Positions 44,753-54,111 of a stretch of 64,000 nt of DNA are shown here, piece after piece. Every line of letters starts with the position of its first letter. The first letter of the stretch is position 1. The stretch covers positions 1,426,001-1,490,000 of the forward strand of contig NZ_CP080417.1 in NCBI RefSeq assembly GCF_019457535.1, read 5' to 3'. Made by a program: the position numbers and the translations under genes. The stretch is from Shewanella halotolerans (GTDB taxonomy: Bacteria; Pseudomonadota; Gammaproteobacteria; Enterobacterales; Shewanellaceae). The notes beneath the pieces are model-generated. The model was not told the origin of the DNA, ran no database searches, and worked only from the letters and a program-made list of their open reading frames with translations.

Positions 44753-45070
44753 GTGTCTCTCTATACCGAAAAACAGCTAAGGCTTATCGAAGCCGAATTG
44801 AAACGACTGCAACTGTGGCAAGACCAGCCGCCTTCAGCGGAGGCGATGGCCGACCCGACCCCCTTTGCCTGCGAGTCCATGGCCTTTGAGCAGTGGCTAC
44901 AGTTTATCTTTCTGCCCAAGATGGGCGAGATCATTGCGGTCAATGGCACGCTACCCAGTCAGATAGCTTTAGGCCCCATGGCTGAGTATGTGTGGCAGGG
45001 TCGGGGCGAGATGCGAGTATTAATCACCATTATTAATCAATTAGATGAGCATTTGAGTGGATCTAAATAA
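44753..45070 (+). CDS. yqcC: YqcC family (DUF446) protein
   Basis: The 105-residue protein is the YqcC/DUF446 family: SLYTEKQLRLIEAELKRLQLW, then FACESMAFEQWLQFIFLPKM. Function unknown; it is conserved beside truC. It starts at GTG, behind TGAGGAAA. The TruC gene overlaps or abuts its end. Confidence 0.93.
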   Translation: MSLYTEKQLRLIEAELKRLQLWQDQPPSAEAMADPTPFACESMAFEQWLQFIFLPKMGEIIAVNGTLPSQIALGPMAEYVWQGRGEMRVLITIINQLDEHLSGSK

Positions 45071-45080
45071 CCCTGAAACC

Positions 45081-45902
45081 ATGGAAAATCTTAACGAGCA
45101 ACTAGCTGGAGACGATGACAGCCTTGCCGTAGAAGCGGCACCGACAATCGAGATTCTCTATGAAGATGACGATCTTGTCGCCATCCATAAGCCCGCTGGT
45201 CTGCTGGTGCACCGCAGTTATCTTGCGCGGCGGGAGAAATATTTTGCCATGCAGATGACGCGGGATTTGGTGGGCTGTCACGTGTTTCCCGTCCATCGCC
45301 TCGACAGGCCGACTTCGGGTGTATTGCTGTTTGCCAAGAGCAGTGAGATGGCGAATCAGTTGTGTGAGCAGTTCGCCAGCAAGTCGGTGCAAAAGCATTA
45401 TGTTGCCCTAGTCAGGGGGAACATGCACGAGCCCGGGCTGCTGGATTACCCTTTGAAGCAGGAGCTCGATGAGCTGGGTGACAAGAATGTCGACCCCAAT
45501 AAGGCGGCGCAGGAGGCACAGACCAGTTATCAGCCCTTACTCAATTGTGAGATCCCTTATCCTTCTGGCCGCTATGCCACCAGTCGCTATGCCTTGGTTC
45601 AGCTAACTCCCCATACGGGGCGCAAGCATCAGTTGCGTCGGCATATGGCTCATCTGCGCCATCCCATCATTGGTGATACCACCCATGGTGACGGCAAGCA
45701 GAACCGTTTCATGCGCGAGTATAGTGGTATCAATCGTTTATGGCTGATCGCCAAGAAACTCGAGTTCAATCATCCACGAAGCGGCGAGCGAATTGCGGTG
45801 GAGACTGAGCTAGAGGCCGAGTGGTTATCGCTGTTTGAACTGCTGGGTTGGGATGACAAGCAGCTGAGTGGAGAAGATGCGTTTCTTATCTGTGAGGCTT
45901 AA
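45081..45902 (+). CDS. truC: TruC, tRNA pseudouridine(65) synthase
   Basis: The enzyme turns U65 into pseudouridine in certain tRNAs. The RluA-type catalytic motif HRLDRPTSGVLLFAKS carries the Asp nucleophile (about residue 79), and KPAGLLVHRS, GRKHQLRRHMAHLRHP and IIGDTTHGD are also present. I chose ATG at 45081; an in-frame GTG at 45057, inside the end of yqcC, would add eight residues. The gene pair is in the same order as in E. coli. Confidence 0.95.
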   Translation: MENLNEQLAGDDDSLAVEAAPTIEILYEDDDLVAIHKPAGLLVHRSYLARREKYFAMQMTRDLVGCHVFPVHRLDRPTSGVLLFAKSSEMANQLCEQFASKSVQKHYVALVRGNMHEPGLLDYPLKQELDELGDKNVDPNKAAQEAQTSYQPLLNCEIPYPSGRYATSRYALVQLTPHTGRKHQLRRHMAHLRHPIIGDTTHGDGKQNRFMREYSGINRLWLIAKKLEFNHPRSGERIAVETELEAEWLSLFELLGWDDKQLSGEDAFLICEA

Positions 45903-46285
45903 CGGCTCAATTATAACCGCAGGCACCTAGAGACATTCTTGTCGCCTAACCCAAACGGCCCGTGACTCGATGCCTTAAGGTCCGGGCTTTAGGCGTTACT
46001 TGACCAGCGCGCAGGCCGATTTAATTGCTGTGAGGGGCGATAGCCTCTCTTCGGGGAGGTCAATTTCTGATGGGGGATGCGGGTTGAGCGAGAGGGACTG
46101 AACGGTTCTGAAATAACACATGCGCCTGATATGCGCGCTGCGGTGAACATGCTTTAGATGTTTCTGTCGGCTCGAGTGTCGCATCGAATTGATCCTTGAA
46201 ACTCAATAACCTAGTGTAGCTATCAAGCTTTCAATAAAGTATGTTTAGAGTATAAGTAAATAATGCGCTAAGGGCTAAGTAAAAC
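45903..46285. other. Gap between truC and yqcA
   Basis: This 383-base stretch shows no convincing gene. A short minus-strand frame (45996-46184, 62 codons) has no ribosome binding site or family-like features. An imperfect stem GCCTTAAG / CTTTAGGC at about 45971-45993 could be part of a terminator. The AT-rich last 80 bases should hold the yqcA promoter. Confidence 0.5.
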
Positions 46286-46750
46286 ATGAGAAAAGTGAAT
46301 CTGGTATATGGAACTGTCTATGGCAATGCACAGTTTGTTGCCGAGACCCTGCAAGAAGAGCTGATGGCCAAAGATATCCAGGTCACTCTGATGACGCCTG
46401 AGACCCTCAACGGCTTCGTACCGCCCGAGGATGAGTTGCTGCTGGTGGTTACCTCTACCACGGGGCAGGGCGATCTGCCCGATGATATCTGCCCCTGGTT
46501 TGAGACCCTCAGAGGTGAGGCGCCTTACCTGCCAAAATTGGAATATGGTGTCGTGGCGTTGGGGGACTCGAGCTACGAGACCTTCTGTTTTGCCGGTATA
46601 CGTTTCGATGAGTTGTTAACTGAGCTTGGCGGCACGCGCATAGGCGAACTGCTGAAGATAGATGCCTGTGAGACGATGGAGCCGGAAGTAGAAGCGAAAG
46701 CATGGTTAACCCAATGGGCCCAACTCATCAACGACCACGCGGCCGACTGA
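46286..46750 (+). CDS. yqcA: YqcA, flavodoxin-like protein
   Basis: The 154-residue protein is a short-chain flavodoxin of MioC/YqcA type: FMN phosphate loop in YGTVYGNAQFVAE (about residue 9), then TSTTGQGDLPDD and ALGDSSYETFC around the isoalloxazine. It donates electrons at low potential; partner unknown. It follows truC in E. coli too, where they are closer. The last 49 bases overlap the start of the PTS gene in another frame. Confidence 0.93.
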   Translation: MRKVNLVYGTVYGNAQFVAETLQEELMAKDIQVTLMTPETLNGFVPPEDELLLVVTSTTGQGDLPDDICPWFETLRGEAPYLPKLEYGVVALGDSSYETFCFAGIRFDELLTELGGTRIGELLKIDACETMEPEVEAKAWLTQWAQLINDHAAD

Positions 46751-48174
46751 GCCGGATCAGTCGTCAATGGTTTAAGTTTGCCCAGCGGCTGAGCCAGGCC
46801 CTGCTGCTGCCTATTGCCATCTTGCCCGCGGCCGGGGTGATGATTGGCCTGGCGACCAATCCCATTCCTTTTATTTCGGCGGATCTCGCCACACTCATGT
46901 GGACCGTGGGTAACCTGGTTTTCTCCATGATGCCCATGCTGTTTGCGGTCACCATCGCCATAGGTTTCTGTCGAGATCAGGGGATCGCCGCCTTCAGTGC
47001 GGTCTTCGGCTATGGGGTCTTCTTCTCTAGCCTATCGGCGCTGGCGAAGATCTATCATTTGCCGACCGAGATGATCTTGGGGCAGGCCACCATAGACACA
47101 GGCATTGCCGGTGGCATGATGGTAGGCGCCTTTACCTGTCTGGCGGTTAAGCACAGCGAGCGTATACGCCTGCCGGCGGTATTTTCCTTCTTCGAAGGGC
47201 GCCGCTCGGCGCCACTATTAATGCTGCCAATGGCCATCTTGCTGGCCTACCTGTTTCTGCTCCTGTGGCCTTTGCTATCCATATGGATCGAGCAGATCTC
47301 TAACTGGGCCGTCTATCAGGAGCCCGCCTCGGCCTTTGCCGTATATGGCATGGTGGAACGCTTACTGATCCCGCTTGGGCTGCATCATATCTGGAATGCG
47401 CCCTTTTACCTTGAGATGGGGCAGTATTTCAATGGCGATGAATGGGTCAGAGGCGAAGTGGCCCGCTATCTGGCCGGCGACCCACAGGCAGGTAATCTGG
47501 CTGGTGGTTATCTAATAAAGATGTGGGGCCTGCCGGCGGCCGCGCTGGCTATCTGGCGCTGCGCCGATAAACATGAGCGTAACCGGGTCGCCGGGATTAT
47601 GCTGTCGGCGGCTACAGCCTGTTGGCTGACCGGGGTCACCGAGCCCATCGAATTTGCCTTCATGTTTGTTGCCCCGCTGCTGTTTATTCTGCATGCCCTG
47701 ATGACGGGGATCGCCTATGCAGTGACGATTTCACTCGATATCCACCATAGCGTAGTGTTTTCCCATGGCTTAGTCGATTTCAGTCTATTGCTGGGACAGT
47801 CCAGAAATGTAGAATGGTTTTTGATCCTTGGCCCCATCACGGCGGTTATCTATTATCTGGTGTTTCGCGGCGCCATCTTGGCGTTTAACCTCAAGACGCC
47901 GGGACGCATGGAGGCGGGCAGCGGCCAGCGGGCCGGGCTGATCTCTATGATCACCGCGTTGGGCGGACAGGATAATATCAATGAGTTAACCGCCTGCCTG
48001 ACGCGACTGCGTATCAGCGTGAAACATGCCGAGCTGGTGGATAAGCCCCAGCTCAACAAGCTGGGCGCCAAGGGCGTGGTATTGGTTGGCAACGGGGTTC
48101 AGTTGGTTTATGGCACGAAAGCGGAGAGTATCAGGCGCTTATTGCAGCGCTATCTAGATAGGCACAAATCGTGA
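46702..48174 (+). CDS. PTS EIIBC transporter, glucose/GlcNAc family
   Basis: The 490-residue protein has about ten transmembrane segments forming EIIC, with AVYGMVERLLIPLGLHHIWN and TGVTEPIEFAFMF near the sugar site, and a C-terminal EIIB domain with the phosphorylated Cys in ELTACLTRLRISV (about residue 435). There is no EIIA domain, so it needs a separate EIIA-Glc. It imports and phosphorylates a hexose, glucose or N-acetylglucosamine type; which one is not known. ATG at 46702 lies 49 bases inside yqcA; an ATG 12 bases later (46714) is an alternative. Such overlap suggests coupling. Confidence 0.9.
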   Translation: MVNPMGPTHQRPRGRLSRISRQWFKFAQRLSQALLLPIAILPAAGVMIGLATNPIPFISADLATLMWTVGNLVFSMMPMLFAVTIAIGFCRDQGIAAFSAVFGYGVFFSSLSALAKIYHLPTEMILGQATIDTGIAGGMMVGAFTCLAVKHSERIRLPAVFSFFEGRRSAPLLMLPMAILLAYLFLLLWPLLSIWIEQISNWAVYQEPASAFAVYGMVERLLIPLGLHHIWNAPFYLEMGQYFNGDEWVRGEVARYLAGDPQAGNLAGGYLIKMWGLPAAALAIWRCADKHERNRVAGIMLSAATACWLTGVTEPIEFAFMFVAPLLFILHALMTGIAYAVTISLDIHHSVVFSHGLVDFSLLLGQSRNVEWFLILGPITAVIYYLVFRGAILAFNLKTPGRMEAGSGQRAGLISMITALGGQDNINELTACLTRLRISVKHAELVDKPQLNKLGAKGVVLVGNGVQLVYGTKAESIRRLLQRYLDRHKS

Positions 48175-48207
48175 AATTGAAAGGTTAGACATTTAGAGGT
48201 AGAGAAG

Positions 48208-49041
48208 ATGCAACAGAGAGTATTAATCACAGATTGTGCCGACGCACCAGGACTTATCACTAAGATCACGGGTGTCTGTTATGCCCACGGGCTCAATATC
48301 GTTAAGAACAGTGAATTTGTCGACAATGCTCAGGGGCGATTCTTCATGCGCACCGAGTTGGAAGGGGTATTCGATGAGGCAAAGTTCTTGGCCGATATTG
48401 ATGAGGTACTGCCTGAGCAGCGTCATCGTAAGCTGGTGGTCAAGGGCAAGAAGCGCGTAGTGGTGATGGTGACCAAGGAGGCCCATTGCCTTGGGGATAT
48501 CCTGATGAAAGCCTATTATGGTGGCCTGGATGTGGAGATCGCCGCTATCGTTGGTAACTACGACACGCTCAAGCCGCTGGCCGATAAGTTTGAGGTGCCT
48601 TTCTATTGTGTCTCTCATGAGGGTAAGACGCGCCATGAGCATGAGCAGGAGATGTTAGCCGTGATTGCGCAACATGACCCTGATTATCTTGTGCTGGCGA
48701 AATTTATGCGGGTGCTGACCCCAGAGTTTGTTGAGCAATATCCCAACCGTATCATCAATATCCATCACTCGTTTTTGCCAGCCTTCATCGGCGCCTCGCC
48801 CTATCGTCAGGCGTGGGAGCGTGGGGTGAAGATCATTGGCGCCACAGCCCACTTTGTAAACAACTGCCTAGATGAAGGGCCAATTATCAAGCAAGATGTG
48901 ATCCCTGTGGATCACAGTTACAGCGCCGAGGAGCTGGCTAGGTGTGGCCGGGATGTGGAGAAGAGTGTGCTGAGTAAGGCGTTGCAATTGGTGTTGCAGG
49001 AAGAGGTGATCGTCTACGGTAATAAGACTGTGGTCTTCTAG
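48208..49041 (+). CDS. purU: PurU, formyltetrahydrofolate deformylase
   Basis: The 277-residue enzyme hydrolyses 10-formyl-THF to THF and formate, supplying formate for PurT in purine synthesis. It has an N-terminal ACT domain (VLITDCADAPGLITKITGV), then a formyltransferase-like fold with NIHHSFLPAFIGASPYRQAW and GATAHFVNNCLDEGPII. Start is ATG behind TAGAGGTAGAGAAG. A terminator at 49081-49106 follows. Confidence 0.97.
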   Translation: MQQRVLITDCADAPGLITKITGVCYAHGLNIVKNSEFVDNAQGRFFMRTELEGVFDEAKFLADIDEVLPEQRHRKLVVKGKKRVVVMVTKEAHCLGDILMKAYYGGLDVEIAAIVGNYDTLKPLADKFEVPFYCVSHEGKTRHEHEQEMLAVIAQHDPDYLVLAKFMRVLTPEFVEQYPNRIINIHHSFLPAFIGASPYRQAWERGVKIIGATAHFVNNCLDEGPIIKQDVIPVDHSYSAEELARCGRDVEKSVLSKALQLVLQEEVIVYGNKTVVF

Positions 49042-49077
49042 CTTGCAATTATGGAGCACTCCATTTTTCCATGACTA

Positions 49078-49106
49078 ATAAAAAAGAGCCTATAGGCTCT
49101 TTTTTA
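49078..49106. terminator. Bidirectional terminator after purU
   Basis: AAAAAAGAGCC-tata-GGCTCTTTTTT; works for purU on plus and the DUF3718 gene on minus. Confidence 0.9.
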
Positions 49107-49151
49107 TTAGTTTTTAAGCTGCAGGTCAGCTTAATGCCCAAGCTTATTAAC

Positions 49152-49496
49152 TTAGAAGTTAACGGCTAAAATCTCTTCGTCACCATAGTTCATGGCGAGA
49201 TCTTTAATAGTCACTGTACCTAAGCTGTAGCGTTCAATCTTAGCGGCAGTGCGATCGGCGCCTTTGCTCAGGGCGAATTGATGGAAGCTCTGATCATTGC
49301 AAACTAGGCGTGGGAAGACGCGCTGTTTGTTGATGCGATACTCTTTCATCGTACCGTTAAATTCAATAATGCTGTTGCTTGCGCCGGCTTTGCATACGGC
49401 AACTAAGGTTTTTTCCATCTGAGGCGACATGGCGGCTTGAGAAGAAAAAGCCAGTGGGGCTAATGCGATGGCGGCAATCGTTAGTAACTTTCTCAT
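49152..49496 (-). CDS. DUF3718 periplasmic protein
   Basis: The 114-residue product has a signal peptide (cleaved about after SSQAA) and DUF3718 features: LVAVCKAGASNSIIEFNGTM, VFPRLVCNDQSFHQFAL, with two Cys likely disulfide-bonded. Small secreted protein of unknown role, common in Shewanella. The start ATG has AGGAGCACAAA before it. Confidence 0.88.
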   Translation of the reverse strand: MRKLLTIAAIALAPLAFSSQAAMSPQMEKTLVAVCKAGASNSIIEFNGTMKEYRINKQRVFPRLVCNDQSFHQFALSKGADRTAAKIERYSLGTVTIKDLAMNYGDEEILAVNF

Positions 49497-49655
49497 TTTG
49501 TGCTCCTAGCATATTTCTGTTGGGATCGACTATGAGTAAAGCCCTTTATTTAGCGAAAAGCTGTTAGCTATTTGTCGCGAAATGTATCGGTATGTGAGGA
49601 GTGGATCAGGCTATGTCTGGGAGTAACAGAATATGTCTGGATATCCCTTTAGAGG

Positions 49656-49686
49656 TAAAAAAGCCAGGTGAATACCTGGCTTTTTA
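49656..49686 (-). terminator. Terminator of dapD
   Basis: AAAAAAGCCAGGT-gaat-ACCTGGCTTTTT stem with T run, working for the minus-strand dapD transcript. Confidence 0.9.
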
Positions 49687-49706
49687 AGATTGGGGTGTGA
49701 CAGGGA

Positions 49707-50531
49707 TTAATCGACGATGCGTAGTAACTCGTTGATACCTACCTTGCCGCGGGTCTTGGCATCGACCTTCTTCACTATGATGGCGGCATATAAGTTATAT
49801 TTGCCACACTGAGAGGGCAGGGTACCTGATACGACAACCGAACCCGCTGGCACACGGCCATAGTGGATCTCGCCGGTTTCACGGTCATAGATGCGGGTGC
49901 TCTGGCCTATGTATACCCCCATAGAGATAACACTGCCTTCTTCGACCACTACGCCTTCGACGATCTCTGAGCGCGCACCGATGAAGCAGTTGTCTTCGAT
50001 GATGGTAGGACCCGCCTGTAGCGGCTCTAATACGCCGCCGATGCCGACACCGCCTGAAAGGTGCACGTTCTTACCAATCTGGGCGCAAGAACCTACGGTC
50101 GCCCAGGTGTCTACCATGGTACCTTCGTCGACATAGGCGCCGAGGTTAACGTAAGACGGCATGAGCACTGTGTTCTTGCCGATGAAAGAGCCTTTACGCA
50201 CCGCGGCAGGAGGTACCACGCGGATCGCTTCCTGCTTGAAACGTGCCTCGTCGTAGTCGGCAAATTTCATCGGTACTTTGTCGAAGAATTTGGTTTCCGC
50301 GCCGTCGATCACCTGGTTGTCGAAGATGCGGAAAGAGAGTAATACGGCTTTCTTTAGCCACTGATGTACATGCCATTGGCCGTCGATCTTCTCGGCGACG
50401 CGCGCTTCACCTGTGTCTAGCATGGCGATGGCTTTCTCAACGTCGGCGCGAACACTCGGCTCGACCGTGGTAGGGGTGATTTCTGCGCGAGCTTCAAAAG
50501 CTGCTTCTATACGTTGGCGTAAAGCCTCCAT
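49707..50531 (-). CDS. dapD: DapD, tetrahydrodipicolinate N-succinyltransferase
   Basis: The 274-residue enzyme makes N-succinyl-2-amino-6-oxopimelate in the lysine/diaminopimelate pathway. It has an N-terminal helical part and then the left-handed beta-helix of hexapeptide repeats (about residues 110-230; VLMPSYVNLGAYVDEGTMVD, GGVGIGGVLEPLQAGP). Length is that of E. coli DapD. It lies 35 bases after glnD, same strand, as in E. coli (map, glnD, dapD). Confidence 0.97.
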   Translation of the reverse strand: MEALRQRIEAAFEARAEITPTTVEPSVRADVEKAIAMLDTGEARVAEKIDGQWHVHQWLKKAVLLSFRIFDNQVIDGAETKFFDKVPMKFADYDEARFKQEAIRVVPPAAVRKGSFIGKNTVLMPSYVNLGAYVDEGTMVDTWATVGSCAQIGKNVHLSGGVGIGGVLEPLQAGPTIIEDNCFIGARSEIVEGVVVEEGSVISMGVYIGQSTRIYDRETGEIHYGRVPAGSVVVSGTLPSQCGKYNLYAAIIVKKVDAKTRGKVGINELLRIVD

Positions 50532-50566
50532 TAACGTCTCCCAATTATCATAAATTTGTCTGTTGA

Positions 50567-53140
50567 TTAAACTTGGTTTTGCGTATCGAGCGCCTTGACC
50601 AGTGCTTCACTGAGCGCTTCTTGTTGTGTCTCGTTCAGTTGCTGTCCATCTTGTGTCTGCAACATAAAGAAATCTTCGGCGCGCTCGCCTATGGTGGTGA
50701 TCTTCGCCGCTAACAGGGTGATCTCACAACGATAGAAGATATCACCCACCTTGGCCAATAATCCTGGGCTGTCCAGGGCGATCAGCTCCATCATGCTGGT
50801 GCCTTGTTTGCGCGCCGGCAGGAAGCTTACCTGGGTCGGTACCCTGAAAGGTTTCATCTTACGCGGCAGCTTCTTAAATTTCGGCAATTTCGCCGTGTCA
50901 TTGCTTAAGGCTTTCACCAGCGCCTTCTTGATCCCCTGGATGCGGGAGATCTGCGACACCGGGCTGCCATCTTGCTCTAAAATGACGAAAGAATCCAGTG
51001 CGTAGCCATCTTTTGAGGTCATGATACTGGCGTCATGGACATTGATGTTCTTGTTATCCAGCACGGCCATTACTGTGGCAAACAGCTTAGGCTTATCCTG
51101 ACTGTAGACAAACAGCTCGGTACCGCCGCGGGTGGTGTGCTTGGAGATCAACACCAGGGCCTCATCGTGCTTGTGTTTGAGTATCGCCTCGGCGTGCCAG
51201 GCCACCTGATTGGGCTGATGGCGCAGGAAGTAGTCGGCCTTGAATCGTTGCCACAGGGTATCGAGACTCTTCTCCTTGATCCCGCGGCGCAGCAGCTCCT
51301 TCTTCGCCTTGCCCTGATGCTCGCGCACGCGGGCGCGAATATCCACCGGTTTCTCCTTGCCCCGGGCAAGCACCCTCTGGGTGGAGAAGTAAAGATCTCG
51401 CAGCAGCGAGCCCTTCCAGTTGTTCCAGGTTTTCTCGTTGGTGGCGCAGATATCGGCGACCGTGAGGCAGTAGAGGTAACTCAGGTGTACGGCGTCACGC
51501 ACCCTGTCGGCAAACTCGGCCACCACATCGGGATCCGAAATATCCCGGCGCTGGGCGGTGACCGACATCACCAGGTGGTTTTCCACTAACCAGCTCACCA
51601 GGCGACCATCATGCTTGTTGAGGCCATGCAGATCGCAAAAGTCTTGGGCATCGACGGCGCCGAGTTTACTGTGATCGCCGCCGCGTCCCTTGCCGATATC
51701 GTGGAAGATGGCCGCAAGCACCAGTAGCCCCTTCTTCGGCAGCTGATTGATCAGTATGGAGCCTAAGGGGAACTCATCCTTCTGCTCAGTCTGTGAGAAT
51801 CTGTCGATGTTGAGCAGCAGCCTGTGGGTATGCTCGTCGACCGTGTAGGCGTGGAAGAGGTCGAACTGCATCTGCCCCTCGATGTTGCGCCAGGCGGGTA
51901 GGTAGGCCGACAGTATGCCGTGACGGTGCATCAAGGAGAGAGAGGCTATGCCCCGAGGGTGACGTAAGATCTCCAGGAACACCTTGCGGCAATCCTCATT
52001 ATCCATCAAGGGTGTCTGCTGGGCGCGGCGGGCGCGCCTTAGGCTACGCAGGGTAGGGGCGTAGATCCCCTTGATGTTAGAGTTGCGCGCCGTGTGCAGG
52101 AAGAGGCGCATGATCTCTACCGGGTCATGGAACAGATCCGCCTGCAGGGATTCGATAAAACTGCCTCGTCGCTGGTAATCTTCGTCTATGGGCTGAATTT
52201 CCAGTTCCTTGGTGTGGCCCAGGGTCGCGCGCTTAAAGAGTTGCAATAGCATCTGGTTGAGCTCCATCACCCGGCGCACGGTGCGATAGTAGCGCTTCAT
52301 CATCTGCTCGACGGCAAGTTGGGTCTCATCCTTGTAGCCGAGCAGCTCCGCCACCTGACGCTGTAGGTCGAACAGCAGACGGTTCTCGTCGCGCCCCGAG
52401 ATCAGGTGCAGGGCAAAGCGCAGTTGCCACAGATAACCCTGACACTCCAGCAGCTCCTCAAGTTCATCCTGCTCCAGAAAGCCGTGGGCGACCAGCTCTT
52501 CGGCGCAGCTGGCGTCGAAGTAGCGCATCGCGACCCAGGTGATGGTCTGAATGTCTCTCAGGCCGCCCGGGCAGGATTTGAGATTGGGCTCGAGATCGAA
52601 GGCGCTGGCCTTGGCATGGCGCGCCACCTGTTCATCGCGCTTGGCGACAAAGAAGTCGCTAGCGGGCCAGAAGTCACCTTCGCGCACCTTGTCATACAGG
52701 GTATTAAACATCGCCTGGGGGCCGCAGAGTAATCTGGCTTCCAGCAGGTTGGTGGCGATGGTGATGTCGGCCTTGCCCTGAGCTATGGTCTCATCAATTG
52801 TTCTGACGCTGTGACCCACCTCGAGGCCCGCATCCCAGAGGAAGGCGATAAACTGACTGAGTTTGGCTTCGTCGCTGGATTCGAGTGAACCTTGGATAAG
52901 AAACAGCAGGTCCACATCGGATTGGGGATGCAGTTCCCCCCGGCCATAGCCGCCAACGGCGATTAGTGCCACGGGTGTGGTATCGAGTTGATGGGCTTGC
53001 CACTGGGCAATAAGGAGTTCATCGACGAAACGGCAGCGTTGGCTGACCAGGGCGGTCACAGATTCGCCGGCGCTGAAACGTTCTAGGAGTTCTTGATTTT
53101 GTTGTTTTAGGGCGTTCTTAGCTGTTAGCGCAGTGTTCAT
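50567..53140 (-). CDS. glnD: GlnD, bifunctional uridylyltransferase/UMP-removing enzyme
   Basis: The 857-residue nitrogen sensor modifies PII proteins by glutamine level. Domains are nucleotidyltransferase (GGYGRGELHPQSDVDLLFL, about residue 70), the HD hydrolase (FHDIGKGRGGDHSKLGA, about residue 490) and two C-terminal ACT domains that bind glutamine. The start is ATG 53140 (MNTALTAK), with AAGGACTGCA before it; a TTG/ATG further up at 53167 has no such site. It is in the usual place between map and dapD. Confidence 0.97.
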   Translation of the reverse strand: MNTALTAKNALKQQNQELLERFSAGESVTALVSQRCRFVDELLIAQWQAHQLDTTPVALIAVGGYGRGELHPQSDVDLLFLIQGSLESSDEAKLSQFIAFLWDAGLEVGHSVRTIDETIAQGKADITIATNLLEARLLCGPQAMFNTLYDKVREGDFWPASDFFVAKRDEQVARHAKASAFDLEPNLKSCPGGLRDIQTITWVAMRYFDASCAEELVAHGFLEQDELEELLECQGYLWQLRFALHLISGRDENRLLFDLQRQVAELLGYKDETQLAVEQMMKRYYRTVRRVMELNQMLLQLFKRATLGHTKELEIQPIDEDYQRRGSFIESLQADLFHDPVEIMRLFLHTARNSNIKGIYAPTLRSLRRARRAQQTPLMDNEDCRKVFLEILRHPRGIASLSLMHRHGILSAYLPAWRNIEGQMQFDLFHAYTVDEHTHRLLLNIDRFSQTEQKDEFPLGSILINQLPKKGLLVLAAIFHDIGKGRGGDHSKLGAVDAQDFCDLHGLNKHDGRLVSWLVENHLVMSVTAQRRDISDPDVVAEFADRVRDAVHLSYLYCLTVADICATNEKTWNNWKGSLLRDLYFSTQRVLARGKEKPVDIRARVREHQGKAKKELLRRGIKEKSLDTLWQRFKADYFLRHQPNQVAWHAEAILKHKHDEALVLISKHTTRGGTELFVYSQDKPKLFATVMAVLDNKNINVHDASIMTSKDGYALDSFVILEQDGSPVSQISRIQGIKKALVKALSNDTAKLPKFKKLPRKMKPFRVPTQVSFLPARKQGTSMMELIALDSPGLLAKVGDIFYRCEITLLAAKITTIGERAEDFFMLQTQDGQQLNETQQEALSEALVKALDTQNQV

Positions 53141-53221
53141 TGCAGTCCTTAACCTCAGAGCGAGCATAGCAGGCCGGATGGCCTGCTATGGGAGTAAACC
53201 ACAATTTAGCTGCGTGTGCGA

Positions 53222-54019
53222 TTAGTGGTTGATGATGCGGGGGAAGTTTTCTTCTTCGCGCAGGGTAAGGACCTCTACACCCGTCGGCGTGATCAGCAAA
53301 GTGTGTTCCCACTGAGCCGAGTTTTTACCGTCAGAGGTGGTCACAGTCCAGTTGTCGTCTTTGTCCAGTACGCTGGTGTGACGACCTGCGTTGATCATCG
53401 GCTCTATGGTGAAACACATGCCAGGACGCAGTACTGTCTTATCATTGTTCTTGTAGTGCATTACCTGTGGCTCCTCGTGGAAGCCGGCGCCGATGCCGTG
53501 GCCACAGTAGTCGGTGACGATACTGTATTTTTCCAGGCCGGTTTTCTTGCTCTTGATATATTTCTCGATGATGGTGCCGATTTCGCCCAGTTTCATGCCT
53601 GGACGCACCTTCTTGATCGCCTCATACAGGCTCTCCTGAGCCACGCGGCACAGGCGCTTGTCTTTGGCGCTGACATCACCGATGAGGAACATCTTAGAGG
53701 TGTCGCCATGGTAGCCATCTTTGATCACTGTAATGTCGATATTGATGATGTCGCCATCTTTCAGGGCACGATCGCTTGGGATGCCGTGGCAGATCACTTC
53801 GTTGATAGAAGTACAGATAGATTTAGGAAAGCCATGGTAATCCAGCGGGGCCGAAATCGCGCCTTGCTCTTCGGTATATTTCGCACAGATATCATTGAGT
53901 TCGTTCGTGGTTACCCCGGCCTTAACATGGGGAGCAATCATCTCTAATACCTCGGCGGCCAGCTTGCCTGCAGCGCGCATTTTTTCGATCTCTTCGGCTG
54001 TTTTTATCACTATACTCAT
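53222..54019 (-). CDS. map: Map, type I methionine aminopeptidase
   Basis: The 265-residue enzyme removes the initiator Met. Two-metal ligands are in NIDITVIKDGYHGDTSKMF, HGIGAGFHEEPQV (about residues 160-180) and the late Glu in MCFTIEPMINAG and SAQWEHTLLIT. Start is ATG 54019 (MSIVIKTAEEIE) behind AGAGAAAG, not the upstream frame start at 54064. It is divergent from rpsB, as in E. coli. Confidence 0.97.
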   Translation of the reverse strand: MSIVIKTAEEIEKMRAAGKLAAEVLEMIAPHVKAGVTTNELNDICAKYTEEQGAISAPLDYHGFPKSICTSINEVICHGIPSDRALKDGDIINIDITVIKDGYHGDTSKMFLIGDVSAKDKRLCRVAQESLYEAIKKVRPGMKLGEIGTIIEKYIKSKKTGLEKYSIVTDYCGHGIGAGFHEEPQVMHYKNNDKTVLRPGMCFTIEPMINAGRHTSVLDKDDNWTVTTSDGKNSAQWEHTLLITPTGVEVLTLREEENFPRIINH

Positions 54020-54076
54020 TAAGCTTTCTCTGTTGTGTCGGTAGTCGAATTTGGGGCGCCTCAAGGCGCTAAAAAT

Positions 54077-54105
54077 TTGTGTTGGCGCCGATATTATGGT
54101 ATAAA
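54077..54105 (+). promoter_or_regulatory. Promoter of rpsB with GC-rich discriminator
   Basis: TTGTGT at 54077 and TATAAA at 54100 are 17 bases apart. The bases that follow, GCGCGCC, form a GC-rich discriminator as in stringently controlled ribosomal promoters. Confidence 0.7.
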
Positions 54106-54111
54106 GCGCGC

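Noticed and set aside
45996..46184. 62-codon minus-strand frame between truC and yqcA
   Set aside because: No ribosome binding site, unbalanced composition (many His/Arg/Ser) and no recognisable family.
45903..46285. Possible tRNA or other structured RNA gene
   Set aside because: No cloverleaf or known RNA motif could be found by eye.
51035..51589. 184-codon frame antisense to glnD
   Set aside because: Lies wholly within the HD and ACT-coding part of glnD; no signals of its own.
53216..53947. 243-codon frame antisense to map
   Set aside because: map has all metal ligands and a good start; the antisense frame has no family features.
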